Part shown: positions 23,610 to 35,613 of the stretch, one piece after another
How the letters are laid out: every line of letters begins with the position of its first letter
Numbering within the stretch: position 1 is the stretch's first letter
Source: Nageia nagi
Lineage: Eukaryota; Pinophyta
Assembly: GCA_050084985.1 (NCBI GenBank)
Contig: JBITNC010000002.1
Location: 25,792,001 to 25,856,000 of the forward strand
DNA length: 64,000 bases
Direction: 5' to 3'
The notes under the pieces: generated by a model
Told to the model about the DNA's origin: nothing
The model's database searches: none
Seen by the model: only the letters and a program-made list of their open reading frames with translations
Position numbers and translations under genes: made by a program

Positions 23610-24128
23610 ATGACTCCCACCATATCTTGTAATGCATTGGCTAGAATTACTACTCCTCAAACTCTCAAGATAGAAGGATATATCAAGAAGAAAAAGGTAA
23701 TAGTGTTGATTGAATCTAGTAGTACACATAATTTTATTCATTCCAAGATAGCCAAAGATTTAAATTACTTCATATATCTAGCACCAGAGTTTCAAGTGAT
23801 GGTTGCAGATAGAGGAACTATAAATTGCTCAGGGAAGTGCCATAATATCAATCTAACCATGGGAGAATATGTACTAAAAAGTCCAATGATTGCCATTCCA
23901 GTGGGTGCTACTGATATTGTCTTAGGGGTCCAATGGTTACAATCATTGGGAATAGTGGCTTTTAATTTTAAAAAACTTTTCATGAAATTTTCCTGGGAGG
24001 GAAAAGAGTTTGAATTAAGGGGTATCAAAGTAAAATATTGTAAGATAATTAGCTCTAATGGCATGATAAAACTTTTGAGGAAGCAAAGAAGTGGTGTAAT
24101 TGTACAATTATGCTCACTAGATGTCTAA
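23610..24128 (+). pseudogene. Chromovirus aspartic protease
   Basis: 172-codon open frame in phase with gag and RT. The active site region reads VLIESSSTHNFIHSKIA at about 23700-23750, where the family has IDSGSTHNFI; Asp is changed to Glu and Gly to Ser, so activity is lost. The flap and the second conserved block (DIVLGVQWLQSLG, about 23910) are kept. The stop at 24126-24128 separates it from the RT linker. Confidence 0.85.
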
Positions 24129-24164
24129 ACATCTAAGCCAGGTAATTCTCCAGATCTCCAGAAA

Positions 24165-25478
24165 GTGATTGATAAGAATCCCAAGGTATTTGATACTCCC
24201 AAAGGTCTCCCCTCTAATCGAGATCATGATCATGGTATTAACTTAATTCTAGGAAGTGTTCCTCCCAACATCAGACCTTACAGATATCCATATGCCCAGA
24301 AGAGTGAAATTAAATGTATGGTTGCAGAAATGCTAGAAATAGGTATAATTTGACCAAGCTAAAGTTCTTTCTCTTCCCTAGTAGTAATGGTGCTTAAGAA
24401 GGAGGGAGCATGGTGCATGTGTCCAAATTATAGAGAGCTAAACAAGCTCACTATTAAAGATAAATTTCCCATTCCTATCATTGATGAATTGTTGGATGAA
24501 TTACATGGAGCAAAATACTTCACCAAGCTAGATCTTTGCTCGGGATATCATCAAATTAGAATGAAGATAGAAGAAATTTTGAAAACAACATTCAAAACTC
24601 ATGAAGGCCATTATGAATTCTTGGTCATGCCCTTTGGCCTTACTAATGCACCTTCCACTTTTCAAAGTTTGATGAATTCTATTTTCAAACCCTTCCTTAG
24701 AAAATTTGTGTTAGTATTCTTTGATGATATACTAATCTACAGCAAGTCTTGGGAAGATCATGTTCAACATGTTGACAAGGTGCTTAAACTATTGGAGGCA
24801 CAACAATTGTATGCAAAACCATCCAAATGTTTCTATGGGGTATAGGAGGTAGAATATTTGGGTCATATCATGTATCATGAGGGTGTTAAGCTAGACCCTA
24901 ACAAAATTAAAGCCATCAAGGAATGGAGACTTCCCACAACCTTAAGGCACCTTAGAGGATTTTTGGGGTTGATGGGGTATTATTGCAAGTTTGTTAAGAA
25001 TTATGGGAAAATCACTACACCTCTAATAACATTACTGAAGAAAGATGCATTTTCTTGGACTCTAGAAGCAACTAAGGCCTTTGAATATCTTAAAGAAGCA
25101 ATGTGCAAAGCTCCTGTATTAGCTACACCAGACTTCACAAAAAATTTTATTATGGAATGTGATGCCTTAGGAAATTGCATTGGTGCTATTTTAATGCAAA
25201 ATGGAAGACCCATTGCCTTTGAGAGTCATCTAATAAAGGGAAAGAATTTAAACAAACCTATTTATGAGAAGGAAATGATGGCAATACTACATGCCTTGAA
25301 GAAATGGCATCCTTATCTAATAGGAAGACACTTCAATGTTAAAATAGATCATGATAGTCTTAAATACTTCTTAGAACAAGGACTATCTTTAGAAGAGCAA
25401 CAAAAATGGGTCACAAATATGTTGGGTTATGAATTTGAAATCATTTATAAAAAAAGGGAAGCAAAATGTTGTGGCTGA
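24165..25478 (+). pseudogene. Chromovirus reverse transcriptase and RNase H
   Basis: The RT fingers/palm begin at about 24290 (RPYRYPYAQKSEI) and go through [35 protein letters not shown] and [17 protein letters not shown]. The catalytic FFDDILIYS motif is intact at about 24718-24744. The RT thumb/connection (GFLGLMGYYCKFVKNYG, about 24956) leads to RNase H (ECDALGNCIGAILMQNGR, about 25155; YEKEMMAILHALKKW, about 25262). Stops interrupt at 24351, 24843 and nearby. A one-base shift in an A-run at about 25450-25460 moves the frame into the next segment (GKQNVVADALSRK), which ends RNase H. Confidence 0.9.
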
Positions 25479-26500
25479 TGCACTCTCAAGAAAGGATGAG
25501 GATGTTGAGGCATTAATATGCGCAATTTTAATTCTCCAACCTAAGTGGATAACTGAAGCAAGGGATGAATCGAGGAATGATGAGGAGGTGTGGAAACTCA
25601 TTCAAAAGCTACAGTAAGATCCTAGTGTGTCTAATACATTCAGTTGTAAAAATGATTCTCTATGGTACAAGGATCGCTTATATTTATGTAAGAACTCCCA
25701 ACTCAAACAAAAGGTTCTTTTGGAATTACACACCTCTCCTCTAGGAGGGCACTCAGGAGTTTTAAAAACTTATCACAAAGTCAAGAAGGAATTTTTTTGG
25801 GATGGCCTTAAATCTAATATCCAAAAGTTTGTGGCATAATGTTTGGTTTGCCAACAAAATAAGTTGAGACAATCAAGACCCCAGGTCTTTTACAACCATT
25901 ACCCATTCCAAGTCAGCATTGGGAGGAAGTCTCAATGGATTTTATCATGGGTATACCCAAGTTAGAAGGAAAGAGTGTCATCATGGTGGTTGTTGATAGA
26001 CTTACCAAGTATGCACACTTTTGTGCACTATCCCATCCCTTCAAAGCTAGTACAATCGTTGCTACATTCATGGAGATAGTTCAAAAAGTACATGGAAACC
26101 CAAAGATTGTTGTAAGTGACAGAGATCCCATTTTCATTGGGAATTTTTGGATAGAATAATTTTCTTGTATCGGTACTCAATTGGCTCATAGCTCATCTTA
26201 TGATCCTCAATCTGATGGGAAAACTAAGATAGTGAACAAATGTTTGGAAGGATATCTTCATTGCTTTGTATCTGATAAACAAACATAATGGGTCAAGTGG
26301 TTATCTTTGGTAGAATGGTGATATAACACTTCCATATCGTAGCAAAAATGACCCCATTTATGGCACTTTATGGATATCATCCACCATCCATCACATCATA
26401 TCTAAGAGACAAATCAAAGGTTCAAGTAGTGGAAGATCACATCGAGCATCAAAAACAAGTTCTCCAACTCTTAAAGGATAACTTAACCTTGGCATAGAAT
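25429..26500 (+). pseudogene. Chromovirus integrase
   Basis: After the RNase H end (VVADALSRKDED), the HHCC zinc-binding domain is at about 25725-25850 (HTSPLGGHSGVLKTYHKVKK ... CLVCQQNK). The catalytic core starts SMDFIMGIPKLEG (about 25930, first Asp), with VVSDRDPIF at about 26110 (second Asp). The expected Glu segment reads SDGKTKIVNKCLEGYL (about 26210), with Lys in place of Glu. Stops at 25616, 25837, 26157 and others, and several frame changes, break it. Confidence 0.88.
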
Positions 26501-26503
26501 CGA

Positions 26504-26968
26504 ATGAAACAACAAGTAGATCAACATCATAGTGAAAGAAGTTTGAAGTGGGTGATTGGGTATTTTTATAGCTATAATCATACAAATAAATGTCCCTTAA
26601 GCAATCTAATAAGGATAACAAACTATCTCCCAAGTACTATGGACCTTCTAAGGTGTTGCAAAAGATTGGTAGTATGGCATACAAATTGGAGCTTTCAGCT
26701 TCTTCACAAGTACACACCAATTTTTCATGTTTCATGCTTAAAGAAGGTTATCAATGATAAGATCCCAGTTCAAACTACACTTCCAAAACTTGATGAGGAA
26801 GGGAAAATTATATTGGAGCTAGAAGTAATCACTGAATCAAGAATCTATAAGCTAAGAAATCGATCAATTTCATAGTATCTCATTAAGTGGAAGAACCTAC
26901 CTGCTGAAGATTCCACATGGGAAGATGAGAATTTTCTACAAAAGCATCCAAAACTACTCAAACATTGA
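26504..26968 (+). pseudogene. Chromovirus integrase C terminus and chromodomain
   Basis: The frame 26504-26875 continues after one stop to 26968. The C-terminal chromodomain is readable as YLIKWKNLPAEDSTWEDENF (about 26875-26934), the standard W-K...W-E-D signature of chromovirus chromodomains, preceded by VITESRIYKLRNRSI. It ends with a TGA at 26966, 31 bp before the 3' LTR and overlapping no other gene. It is the best evidence that this element is a chromovirus rather than a Tat/Athila element. Confidence 0.88.
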
Positions 26969-26984
26969 GGATAATGTTTTTTTT

Positions 26985-26999
26985 TGAAGGAGAGGGGCA
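26985..26999 (+). other. Polypurine tract of chromovirus
   Basis: GAAGGAGAGGGGCA just before the 3' LTR start TGTTAGG at 27000. Confidence 0.85.
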
Positions 27000-27317
27000 T
27001 GTTAGGTCCCTATACTACTCATGTAGCCCATATATTGTTATTATGTGTCCCATAGAAGCCCATTATGGTTAGTGTTATTCCCTTACATTATTATTGTTAT
27101 GTCGACTAGTGTCCTTTCATTGTAGTGACAACCCTTGGACTCCTATATATACTAAGGAGGTATTATCATTTGTATGGTCTATTATTGTGTATTTGATGTA
27201 ATGTAAAGGAGGTTTCCCCCTCGAAGTGGCTTATTATTACTGAATTTATCTCTTATTCAAGGCATTGAGCTCTTTCTCTTGTGATTTTATGCTATTTTGG
27301 GAACTTGGTTCATAACA
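27000..27317 (+). repeat. 3' LTR of chromovirus
   Basis: 318 bp, TGTTAGGTCCC to CATAACA, the same length as the 5' LTR. It is followed by the CATCT target duplication at 27318-27322. Confidence 0.95.
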
Positions 27318-27322
27318 CATCT

Positions 27323-28447
27323 ACTATTCCTTATCGTCTCAAGGATGTGAGCTCCCTAAAATAATCATTATTCTTTTTCCTATAAAATCATTTTATTAAA
27401 TATCCTAGCAAACTCATCAAAAGAAGAAATATGAGAGTAATCTTCATTAATTACATCATGCTACCACCATTGAGTATCATCTCCTTGAAAATGCAACAAT
27501 GCAAAATGGTTTTCATCCTTTTCAACCATAATTATGCTTAAAGTAAAATATGTTTAGAGTTGATGAAGCCAAGCCCTAACCATCATATTCTTCCCATCAT
27601 ACATTGAAACCTACATTTTTTTAATTTTTTGTTGCAACTCCTTTTTATAACCCCATGAGTTTCCTTGTGAGTGTGTACCATTAGAGCTATTTCCTTTCAA
27701 TCCCAAAATCTCCAAATAACTATTAAAATTCATTCCTTCCTTAATTCTAAATAAATCATAAAATATTCTTTGGAAATATTATCCAATTCAAGATGGTTTG
27801 GGACTTAATTATTTACCTTATTCAAAGATTTCTTGGCAAACATAGACTTGAATAGCTTGGGAATGATTGAAAAATCTCTTATCTTTCCAAAATCCTCCTC
27901 GAGAAGTCTTTCTAAGAGTGGCTTGGTCCCACATGATGTGCTATGAGTGTGGGATCTCATGAATGCATGCTCCTGGTGAGTCATGAATTAGCTATGAGTG
28001 GATCCTTTATCCCTCAAGCTATTTGATCTCCTCAAATTGGGCTCTCTCCCATTTCTATCTACTTCTCTTGGCTTTTTCTCCTCATTTGAAATGGAATGTA
28101 GAGGGCTAGCACTCCTCACATTTCTCCTTAGGGATTCTCTTCTCCCAAACCAAGTATCAAATTTGATTATCTAATTTTGCACTACCTCAATCATGTTCTT
28201 TATTATCATCAAGAGCTCATTAAAATTTATCTCTAGTGTGGACTCCTTGGATGGTGTAGGGCTCCTTCTTTTGGATGGTGGGGATCTTCCTCTCCTATCT
28301 GAATTACCTTCACCATAGTGCTCCCCATACTATACATCCTCCATCCAAGGATTATGAGCATCATCTAGGTGGATCTAGTTATAGTTTCCTCTTGCAACAC
28401 TCCTTTTTTTCCTTTCTTAGCTGAAGCTATTTCTCTTTTGGTGCTAG
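27323..28447 (-). pseudogene. Outer gypsy gag, proximal part
   Basis: Minus-strand gag remnant read from 28447 leftwards. An N-terminal Arg/Ser-rich segment (about 28140-28010; FGRRESLRRNVRSASPLHS) precedes the capsid helices, and the segment at about 27640-27440 resembles Retrotrans_gag ('LHCCIF' with a W block). Stops and shifts occur throughout. The other half is at 20368-20847, separated by the chromovirus. The upstream leader is split by the copia element at 28448-35540. Confidence 0.65.
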
Positions 28448-28947
28448 TGTTAGAATAAATAATACACTATTGTAAATATTATTCCTTAGAAGGTATTTAA
28501 AAGAATAATAAATCCTCTCCTAATTTAACTATCTAATTAGACTCACTTAAATACTTAAACTTATCCTAAATACATTTAAATATTTAGTGAATTTAATATT
28601 CTCATCCATTTGATCTCATGGGCATAAGGATGTACATCCCATGTGCATAGATTGTTCTCCTATAAACATAAGGCCTTTCTTAAGCCTTCTACACTTGAGT
28701 TTAAAGATTGTTATGCTCTTAGAGTGTAGGTTGATAGAAGGAGAGAATTCAAATTTTGTAAGAGAGTTTTTTGAGTCTTGAGAAGTAATAGAATCTTGCT
28801 TAGAGTAGAGTCCTCTCTTGATAGAGAGTAACCACTATACATAATTGTTTATCTTGTGTTTGATTGAGTGATTATTTCTTGTGTTGTTACTTGAAATAGA
28901 AAGAACACTCCAAGGTGATCTTGTGTTTAGAAGTTTCATTTCTTTCA
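28448..28947 (+). repeat. 5' LTR of decayed copia element
   Basis: TGTTAGAATAAATAATACAC to ...CATTTCTTTCA. The TATA-like CCTATAAACATAAG is at about 28666. The region CTTGAGAAGTAATAGAATCT near 28780 is shared with the 3' LTR. Confidence 0.9.
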
Positions 28948-28962
28948 ATTGGTACCATGGCC
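28948..28962 (+). other. Primer-binding site of decayed copia element
   Basis: ATTGGTACCATGGCC follows the LTR end. It resembles TTGGTATCAGAGC (tRNA-Met) with several changes. Confidence 0.6.
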
Positions 28963-29159
28963 TACTTGGAGGCTCTTCCTACTTCTTCAAATTTATATGG
29001 TAAAATCACATTGAGGTATAATTTTCTCATCTTGTCATTTATTTTGTTTAGCTCTTTCTTATTCTTACACATAAGTTTATATTTGGTTTAAATGAGCTCC
29101 TTGGTGTAAGAATAGCCTATTACATACCAACTTTTATGTTAGATGTAATTGCTTTTGAA

Positions 29160-29430
29160 AATTTACTTTAAAATATTATTTTTTTAAAAAGTTCTTTTTT
29201 TCAAATCTTGCAAATTTTTTTTAAAAAAAAGAAGCAATTTTTTAAAATAAAAGCCAATTTTTTGTATTTGTACAATTTTTTAGTTACATTTTTTTGGATA
29301 TAGAAAAAAAGGTTAATTTCAATGCAATTTTTTGTGAATATTAAATATAAAGTTTTTTTTTTCAATTAAAGTTTAAAACTTACTAAAAAAAACTTTGTAA
29401 ATTAAAAAAAAAAGAGGGTGATATATTTAA
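29160..29430. repeat. A/T homopolymer-rich tract in copia leader
   Basis: Long runs of T and A (several of 6-10 bases) alternate over about 270 bp of the leader, with almost no G or C. No gene is possible here. Confidence 0.7.
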
Positions 29431-29560
29431 TTTTTTCTTTCAAAATCACATTAAGTGATGGGAGGCTCCACCCTATGAATACCCAGCATCTCCACTCCAT
29501 GGAGATTATATGTAATTATTGTTTATTTAAAATTATTACTTGAAATAAAGTAATGGATTT

Positions 29561-29866
29561 GTGCAAGTTTTATTTTCTAACCTTGACCTGAAAATGCAAA
29601 TAGGAGTATTTGTGATGTCTTCTAAGCATAGGAAAGTAAGGCATCCTATTTCGAGAATGAAGGCTCTTGATAAGAAGATGAACAAACTTTGGAAGAAACT
29701 AAAGAAGAAAGAATATGAAGACAAAATGCAAAAATGGATAATCCTTGCAAGACAAAGGAATGAAGTCATAGCCCATATGCTTCATTTTCAAACTCGCTAT
29801 ATAGTGAACTCCAATGCTTTTATGTTTGAGAAAATAACTCTTCCTCTTAATCTAAATCTTCCCTAA
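29561..29866 (+). CDS. Small lysine-rich ORF in copia leader, unrecognised
   Basis: 101-codon open frame from ATG 29561 to a stop at 29864-29866, in an element whose gag-pol is full of stops. The centre is very basic and helical (KKMNKLWKKLKKKEYEDKM at about residues 40-58), followed by 'QRNEVIAHMLHFQTRY'. It lies between PBS and gag, where the related young element at 41337-49039 carries foreign PPR sequence. I do not recognise the family. It could be a captured host exon, a remnant of the element's own leader ORF, or chance. A start at the second ATG (29591) is equally possible. Confidence 0.35.
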   Translation: MQVLFSNLDLKMQIGVFVMSSKHRKVRHPISRMKALDKKMNKLWKKLKKKEYEDKMQKWIILARQRNEVIAHMLHFQTRYIVNSNAFMFEKITLPLNLNLP

Positions 29867-29989
29867 AGCAAGTTAGTGTTCATTAACCTTGATTTTATGA
29901 TAATTTGTTAAGACATGTGTTGATATTGAGCATGTTGGAAAGTTCCTAGAGCCTTGTTATGTAACTAACCCAAAACTAATGAAACTACT

Positions 29990-30260
29990 AACCCCTTGTT
30001 GTGTGTGGTTATTTTTTTTGGTTAAAACAATCAATAAATGCTTAAATTAAGTTAAGTCAAATATAAAATGTACACTAATTTCAAATACTAACTACAACAC
30101 TAACCTCAAATGTTAACTACAATTGTAGATTAGGCTTACTAATCTTCAAACTACTTAAGGTTAAACAAGTGCACTAATATGACTTATAATCTACTATAAC
30201 TAACCTACAACTTACTAACTACAATTTACTAACCCAACAAAGCTACTAACCTACAACTTG
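29990..30260. repeat. Degenerate ACTAAC/TACAA short repeats in copia leader
   Basis: 'ACTAAC' and 'CTACAA' motifs recur about a dozen times with irregular spacing (for example CACTAACC, ACTAACTACAA, CTACTAACCTACAAC). The pattern looks like a decayed short tandem repeat. It is not a telomeric array because no TTTAGGG/CCCTAAA units are present. Confidence 0.5.
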
Positions 30261-30490
30261 TCAATTTCTTTTTACAAATTAATACAAGTTTCTTTCAATT
30301 ACAATAATATTAAACATGACTAGTTTATATTGATTGGTGGTTTACAATTGTTATGATAGTTAGATACTTGGTGGTTAGTTAAATATTTTGTTAATCATAG
30401 TTGAATATTTTTTTATTAATTACAATTATGATTGGAAAATCATATGTTGATACTTCTTATATTTTAATCAATTAACCTTTATTTTGTAGA

Positions 30491-33400
30491 AATGGGAGAT
30501 TCTTTCACACCTAAGCACATCCTTAATGGTTCTAATTATGGTATTTGGTAACTAAGGATGAAAGCAAAGCTTCAAGCACACAAGATATGGCAAACAATGA
30601 CTGAGAATCAAGTCACTCCAATAGAAACTAAAGCACTAGAGGTCTACAACAACAAGAATGACCTAACAACTTCTATGATCTTTAGGGCAATTTTAGATGA
30701 AGTTCTTCTCATGATTTCAATCTCAATATCTATCAAAGAAGCATGGGATAGGCTTGATAAGATCTAAATTAGGTCTAAGTTTTCAATAAGGTTCACCATA
30801 CTTCAAAAAATATTACAATCTCATTAAGAGGATGATGAAGGTGTGGAAATCTACTTGAATAAAATTATTTATCTTAGGAATCAGCTTGTGAACTATGGGT
30901 GTAATTGGATGAATGATGAATTTATGATGTTCATCATTTTACCAAGCCTCTCAACCAAGTTCAGTCACTTTGTGATTTTATTGATACTAGGATTGATGAT
31001 GAAGAGGAAGTCTTTTCTCCGGAGAATATTTCTAGAATTCTCTTGAAGCATGAAGAGACCATCATCGATAAAGAGTTGATTTCTTCTCCAAAGGAGAAAA
31101 ACATTGCTTTAGGTGCAACTAAGACAACTCACTTCAAGAAGAAGTTCAAAAATCATAAGAATACCCCTCATGCTCATCCTAATATAAATGCAAAGAAGTA
31201 TGATAACAATCATCATGATCAAAAAGAAAATTCAAACAAAACTTATATTCCTAAGGAAACATTTGATGGAAATTATAACTATTGTGGCATATATAGTCAC
31301 AAATAGAACCATTGATTTCAGAAAAAGAGAGAGAAAAATTACAAAGGCAAAGATAATATGAATAACTTCAAAGGAAAGAAGAAAATGAAAGGTGCTTATG
31401 TTTGTGATTTTTATTCCAAGTCTCATACTTTTACAAATGATTAGGTTATAGATGCAAGTTGCACTAATCATATGAGATTTGAAAGGAATAAGTTTTAAAA
31501 CTTTCACAAACATATGAAGAATAAGGTAGTAATAGGTGATAACTTTATGCTAGAAGTTCAAAGGATTGAAAGCATCTTGGTGCATGGGAAGGTGATTGAA
31601 AATGTTTAATTTATGCCTAAGTTAGGGATGAATCTTTTTTCACTTATTCAAAGTGCAAGAAAGGGATATACCTTTGAGTTCACTTTGAACTCTTAGAGTT
31701 TAAGGAAAGGGTTTGCTACTTTGATAAAAGGACCAGTTAAGGATGACCTTTACAAAGTTGATTAAGTGCCTTCTGTGTTGTGCCTTGCATCAAATGTTTT
31801 TTCTAAAGGTAACCTTTAGTATCAATTCTTAATCCACCTAAACCATAATAATATTCAACTCATGAAAGATCAAGATCTTGTGAAAGGATGCCTCCTATTT
31901 CATCTACATTAGCCTTTGTAAAAATTGCATCTTAAGGAAGATGAAAAGGCAAAATTTTGATAAGATACACTGATATTTGATGGGTCCCTTCCAATCTAAG
32001 TCTCTTGGAGGTGCATCTTATGTCCTTACTTTTATTGATGACTTTAGTAGGATGAATTTTAGGTATCTACTATAGCATAAAGATCAAACCTTTGATATGT
32101 TTAAGGATTTTATGGCCTTAGTTGAAAATCAAACAAATCTGAAGATCAAGATGCTAAGTTCAGATAATGAGGGTGAATATGTAAGTAATGTGTTTAATGC
32201 ATTTTGTGCAAAGCATGGGATTAAAAGGTAATTTACTATCCCTTATACTCCACAATATAATGGTGTTGAAGAAAGGAAGAATAGGATCATAATGGAGATG
32301 GATAAATGCATTGTGAGAAATCTCCCTAAGTTTTTATGGGGTGAAGCTATGAGCACGGCTATCTACACCTTGAATAGGTGTTCCATAAAAATAGTTGAAG
32401 GGAAAAATCCATATGAGGTATGTACATGAAAGAAACCTAATATCTCACATCTAAGGGTATTTGGATGTGAAGCTTTTTCTTTCATGGTTTTTGAGAAAAG
32501 GAACAAGTTGGATAGTAAGTTATAAAAATGCATCTTTGCGGGATATGATAGTCAACATAGAGGGTATAGGCTCTACTCTCCTTTAGCAAAAATAATTATT
32601 TTTTTCTAAGAATGTCAAATTCAATGAGGTTCCTATTAGCTCTTCTTCAAGTGAAGTGTTTGAAAACTCTTCAAAAATTCCTAAGTGGTTAGATATCTCT
32701 TCATATAAGTCATCTCAAGAGCAAAATTCTTCAACTCAAAGGATAACTAGAATAATGACTTTGAATAAGTCTCTCCTTGCTAAAATCAACAATCATAAAG
32801 AGCCTTTAGCCATTAAGGAGGCATATAAACATGCTTTTTGGGTGGATGCCATGAAGTTGGAATATAAGGTGCTTATGAAAAATGGAACTTGGGACTTAAT
32901 TTCATATTCATCCTCAAATAATGTAATTGGAAATAAGTGGACCTATAAGATCAAGTATAATTTAGAGGGTGAAATTGAGAAATATAAGGCAAGGCTAGTT
33001 ACTAAGGGGTTCTCTCAAAAGTATGGAATTTATTATGAGGAAAACTTTGCACCAGTATAAAATATGGCTACGATCATATTAATCCTTGCTCTTTCTACAA
33101 CTCAAGTTTGGAAGGTAATTCAGCTTGATGTAAAGAGTGCATTTCTCAATGGTGACTTAGATATTGAAATCTTCATGAATCAACCATAAGGTTTGTTATG
33201 CAAGGCAAAAAGTCTCATGTGTGCAAGCTAAAGAAGTCTTTCTTTGAACTTAAACAAGCACCAAGATCATGGTATAAGAAGATTTTAGATTATTTTGATA
33301 CTCTTGGGTTCTCAAAATGCCACTCAAATTCAGATATTTAAGTGCTCAATGAAGGAAAATATTTGATCTTAATTCTTCTATATGTGGTTGATCTTTTGAT

Positions 33401-34300
33401 CACAAGGAATAATATGGTGATCATAAATGAGTGCATAACCAAAATTAAGGCTAAATATTCGATGATTGATCTTAGTCTCTTGCACTACTACCTTGGTATG
33501 TAAATGTATCAATGTAATAATTGTCCCTACCTTAGTCAATCATAATATATCTCAAATTTTTGCAAAATTTTCAAATGGAAGAGTGCAAGATTGTGGCTAT
33601 TACTATTTCTTTTGGATCAAGCTTGAGACTACCTCAAACTCTCAATTGACATATGCTACAGAGCATAGGAAGGTTATTGGTAGTCTTCTTTATTTAACTA
33701 TCTCTAGGCCAAATATTGCCTATGTAGTGAGTCTGAACATAAGGTTTATACATAAACCTTATATTGAGTATCTTCATGCTATAAGTTTATGAAGTTTCCT
33801 TCCTTTGTTATCTCAAAGTTTCTAATTATGATTATGGGGGTGATAGAGATGATAGAAAATCCACTTTGATGTATGTATTTAATATTAGATTAGATATTAT
33901 CTCTTAGTCTTCCAAGAAGTAGCCTACATTCACTTTATCTACCATAAAGTAGAATATAGAGATATGATTGTTGCATCCCAAGAAGTGATTTGGTGTAGGC
34001 ATATTTTGAAATAAATTATGTATGAGTAGGTTGTCCCATCCTTGATATCTTTAGATAATCAATCTGTCATTTCTTTGGGTAAAAACCCTATGTTTCATCA
34101 TAGAACAAAGCATGTAAAGATCCAAGTACACTTCATCAAGAAGTAAGTTCTAGATGGCACCTTAAAACTTTAGTATTTTCCATCAAATAAAAACTCTACT
34201 AATTTATTCACCAATCCCCTTTCTAACACTCAATTCTACAAGCTTCAGGGGTATCTCAAGCTAGTGAAGTTTCCCTCAACGAGGAGTGGATTTTGAAATA
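30491..34300 (+). pseudogene. Decayed copia gag-pol
   Basis: The gag starts at ATG 30491 (MGDSFTPKHILNGSNYGIW) and a stop follows at once. Gag continues over 30558-31310 with a knuckle remnant at about 31273-31310 (NYNYCGIYSHK). The protease motif is reduced to VIDASCTNHMRF (about 31447). In the integrase, the first Asp is replaced (YLMGPF, about 31975), SDNEGEY (about 32160) keeps the second, and EERKNR (about 32268) has the Glu. RT is traceable from 32815; the catalytic motif reads YVVDLL (33381-33398), so one of the paired Asp is lost. RNase H is traceable to SFPQRG (about 34270). Over 30 stops or shifts make this a dead copy. Confidence 0.9.
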
Positions 34301-35017
34301 TTGTTAAATTAATTTTGTTTTGTGATGAAAACTTTACTCCTATTATGATCTTTTTACTGTATAGTGTTGATATTTTTCTACACTTTTATTTTTAATTTTC
34401 CATATGTGAGGAACTAGTATGTGCATGTTGGCATTATTTAGTTATCCATAGAAGATGAGCTTGTTTGTACATTTCTTGGACTATTTAGTTATCCATATGT
34501 GAGGTGCTTATATGTGCATGATTGGATGTATATCTTATTTTTTATAATGTTGATCAACACATATGTTTCTTATATAGTAGGTGACTATGAGTTTGCTTGG
34601 CATCTTTGTGATGACTTATAATGCATCATTTGATTGGTTTATGGATAGCATTATTTGTTTCATCTATATAATGTTGATATGAATATATGATTCATCTAAC
34701 TAATCTTGTGTAGGAGCTACTTGTATCTTGCAAGTTTCTTCTTAAAATTAAAGGTTACTTACTTTGGGTATGCAAGCTCATGGAGGCTCATCATGTCAAC
34801 ATATTGTTAAATGATCACTACTTGTACATTGAAACCATTTATGGTTGATGATTGATATATTATAAACCATTTTTTTAAATGGTTATGTAGTTGAGCCTTG
34901 GCTAGATTATATTACTTCTCAAAATTTCAAAGTTCTCATCTCAAATTGTATTTCTTATGAAGGAGAACTCTCTTACATTCTCCTTCTATCTTCTGTTCTC
35001 TCTACCCCAATATTGCA
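34301..35017. other. 3' non-coding region of decayed copia
   Basis: About 0.7 kb between the RNase H end and the polypurine tract. It contains repeated 'GTGAGG..CTTATATGTGCATG' and 'GTTATCCATA' motifs (near 34400-34530). The young copia element has tandem 'CTCAC(G/A)(T/C)AGAG..AACTTACCAC' units at the equivalent place (42300-42490), suggesting related structure. Confidence 0.55.
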
Positions 35018-35028
35018 TTAAGGGGGAA
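35018..35028 (+). other. Polypurine tract of decayed copia
   Basis: TTAAGGGGGAA directly precedes the 3' LTR start TGTTAG at 35029. Confidence 0.85.
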
Positions 35029-35540
35029 TGTTAGAATAAATAATGCACTATTGTAAATATTATTATTTAGAAGGTATCTAAAAGAATAATAAATCCTCTC
35101 CTAATTTAACTCTCTAATTAAACTCACTTAAATACTTAAAATATCCTAAATACCTTTTAAGTATTTAGTGAATTTAATAGTATCCTCCACTTGACCTCAT
35201 GTCCATCTCATGGGCATAAGAATGCACATCCCATGTGCATAGATTGTTATCCTATAAATATAAGGCCTTCCTTAAGCATTTTACACTTGATTTTCAAGGA
35301 TTTTTATGCTTTTAGAGTGTAGGTTGATAGGAGGAGAGAATTCCAACATTGTAAGAGAGTTTTGTGAGTCTTGAGAAGTAATAGAATATTGCTTAGAGTG
35401 TAGTACTCTCTTGATAGAGAGGAACCACTATACATGATTGTATTTATTATGTTTTATTGAATGATTATCTCTTATGTTGTTACTTGAAGTAGAAGGAACA
35501 CTCCAAGGTGATCTTAGGTGTAGGAGTTTCATCTCTTTTA
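35029..35540 (+). repeat. 3' LTR of decayed copia element
   Basis: TGTTAGAATAAATAATGCAC to ...CATCTCTTTTA, with the final CA changed to TA. The TATA-like CCTATAAATATAAG is at about 35253. Flank GGTAG follows. Confidence 0.9.
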
Positions 35541-35601
35541 GGTAGATCTAGTGTAATAGCTATGAATTATAGGTCTCATTCACATGCTAGCTAGATCTAA
35601 G

Positions 35602-35613
35602 CTTTGATACCAC
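35602..35613 (-). other. Primer-binding site of outer gypsy element
   Basis: On the minus strand GTGGTATCAAAG, continuing CTTAGATC; a near-perfect tRNA-Met type site one base from the 5' LTR terminus. It confirms that the right LTR is the 5' LTR. Confidence 0.85.

Larger units (their letters stand above)
20848..27317 (+). mobile_element. Ty3/gypsy chromovirus, complete, 6.5 kb
   Basis: Full-length element with LTRs of exactly 318 bp (20848-21165 and 27000-27317), each TGTTAGG...CATAACA. The target duplication CATCT is at 20843-20847 and 27318-27322. A PBS, polypurine tract, gag with CCHC knuckle, protease, RT, RNase H, integrase and a C-terminal chromodomain are all present in canonical order. 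In chromoviruses the chromodomain targets integration to chromatin. The reading frame carries about ten or more stops and a few frameshifts, so it is inactive. It sits in the gag of the outer gypsy element. Confidence 0.95.
28448..35540 (+). mobile_element. Ty1/copia element, full length but heavily decayed
   Basis: LTRs at 28448-28947 (500 bp) and 35029-35540 (512 bp), both starting TGTTAGAATAAATAAT. The 5-bp flanks are GCTAG (28443-28447) and GGTAG (35541-35545), a target duplication with one change. A PBS, polypurine tract and all copia domains in order are present, with many stops. It is inserted in the leader of the outer gypsy gag. Its proteins are close relatives of those in the young element at 41337-49039 (same FxPKHIL gag start). 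Confidence 0.9.

Noticed and set aside
23792-24064. Antisense ORF in chromovirus protease
   Set aside because: Shadow of the protease frame on the opposite strand, with no independent signature.
29990-30260. Interstitial telomeric repeat
   Set aside because: CTAACC-like motifs are irregular, and no plant telomere unit (TTTAGGG) occurs in tandem.
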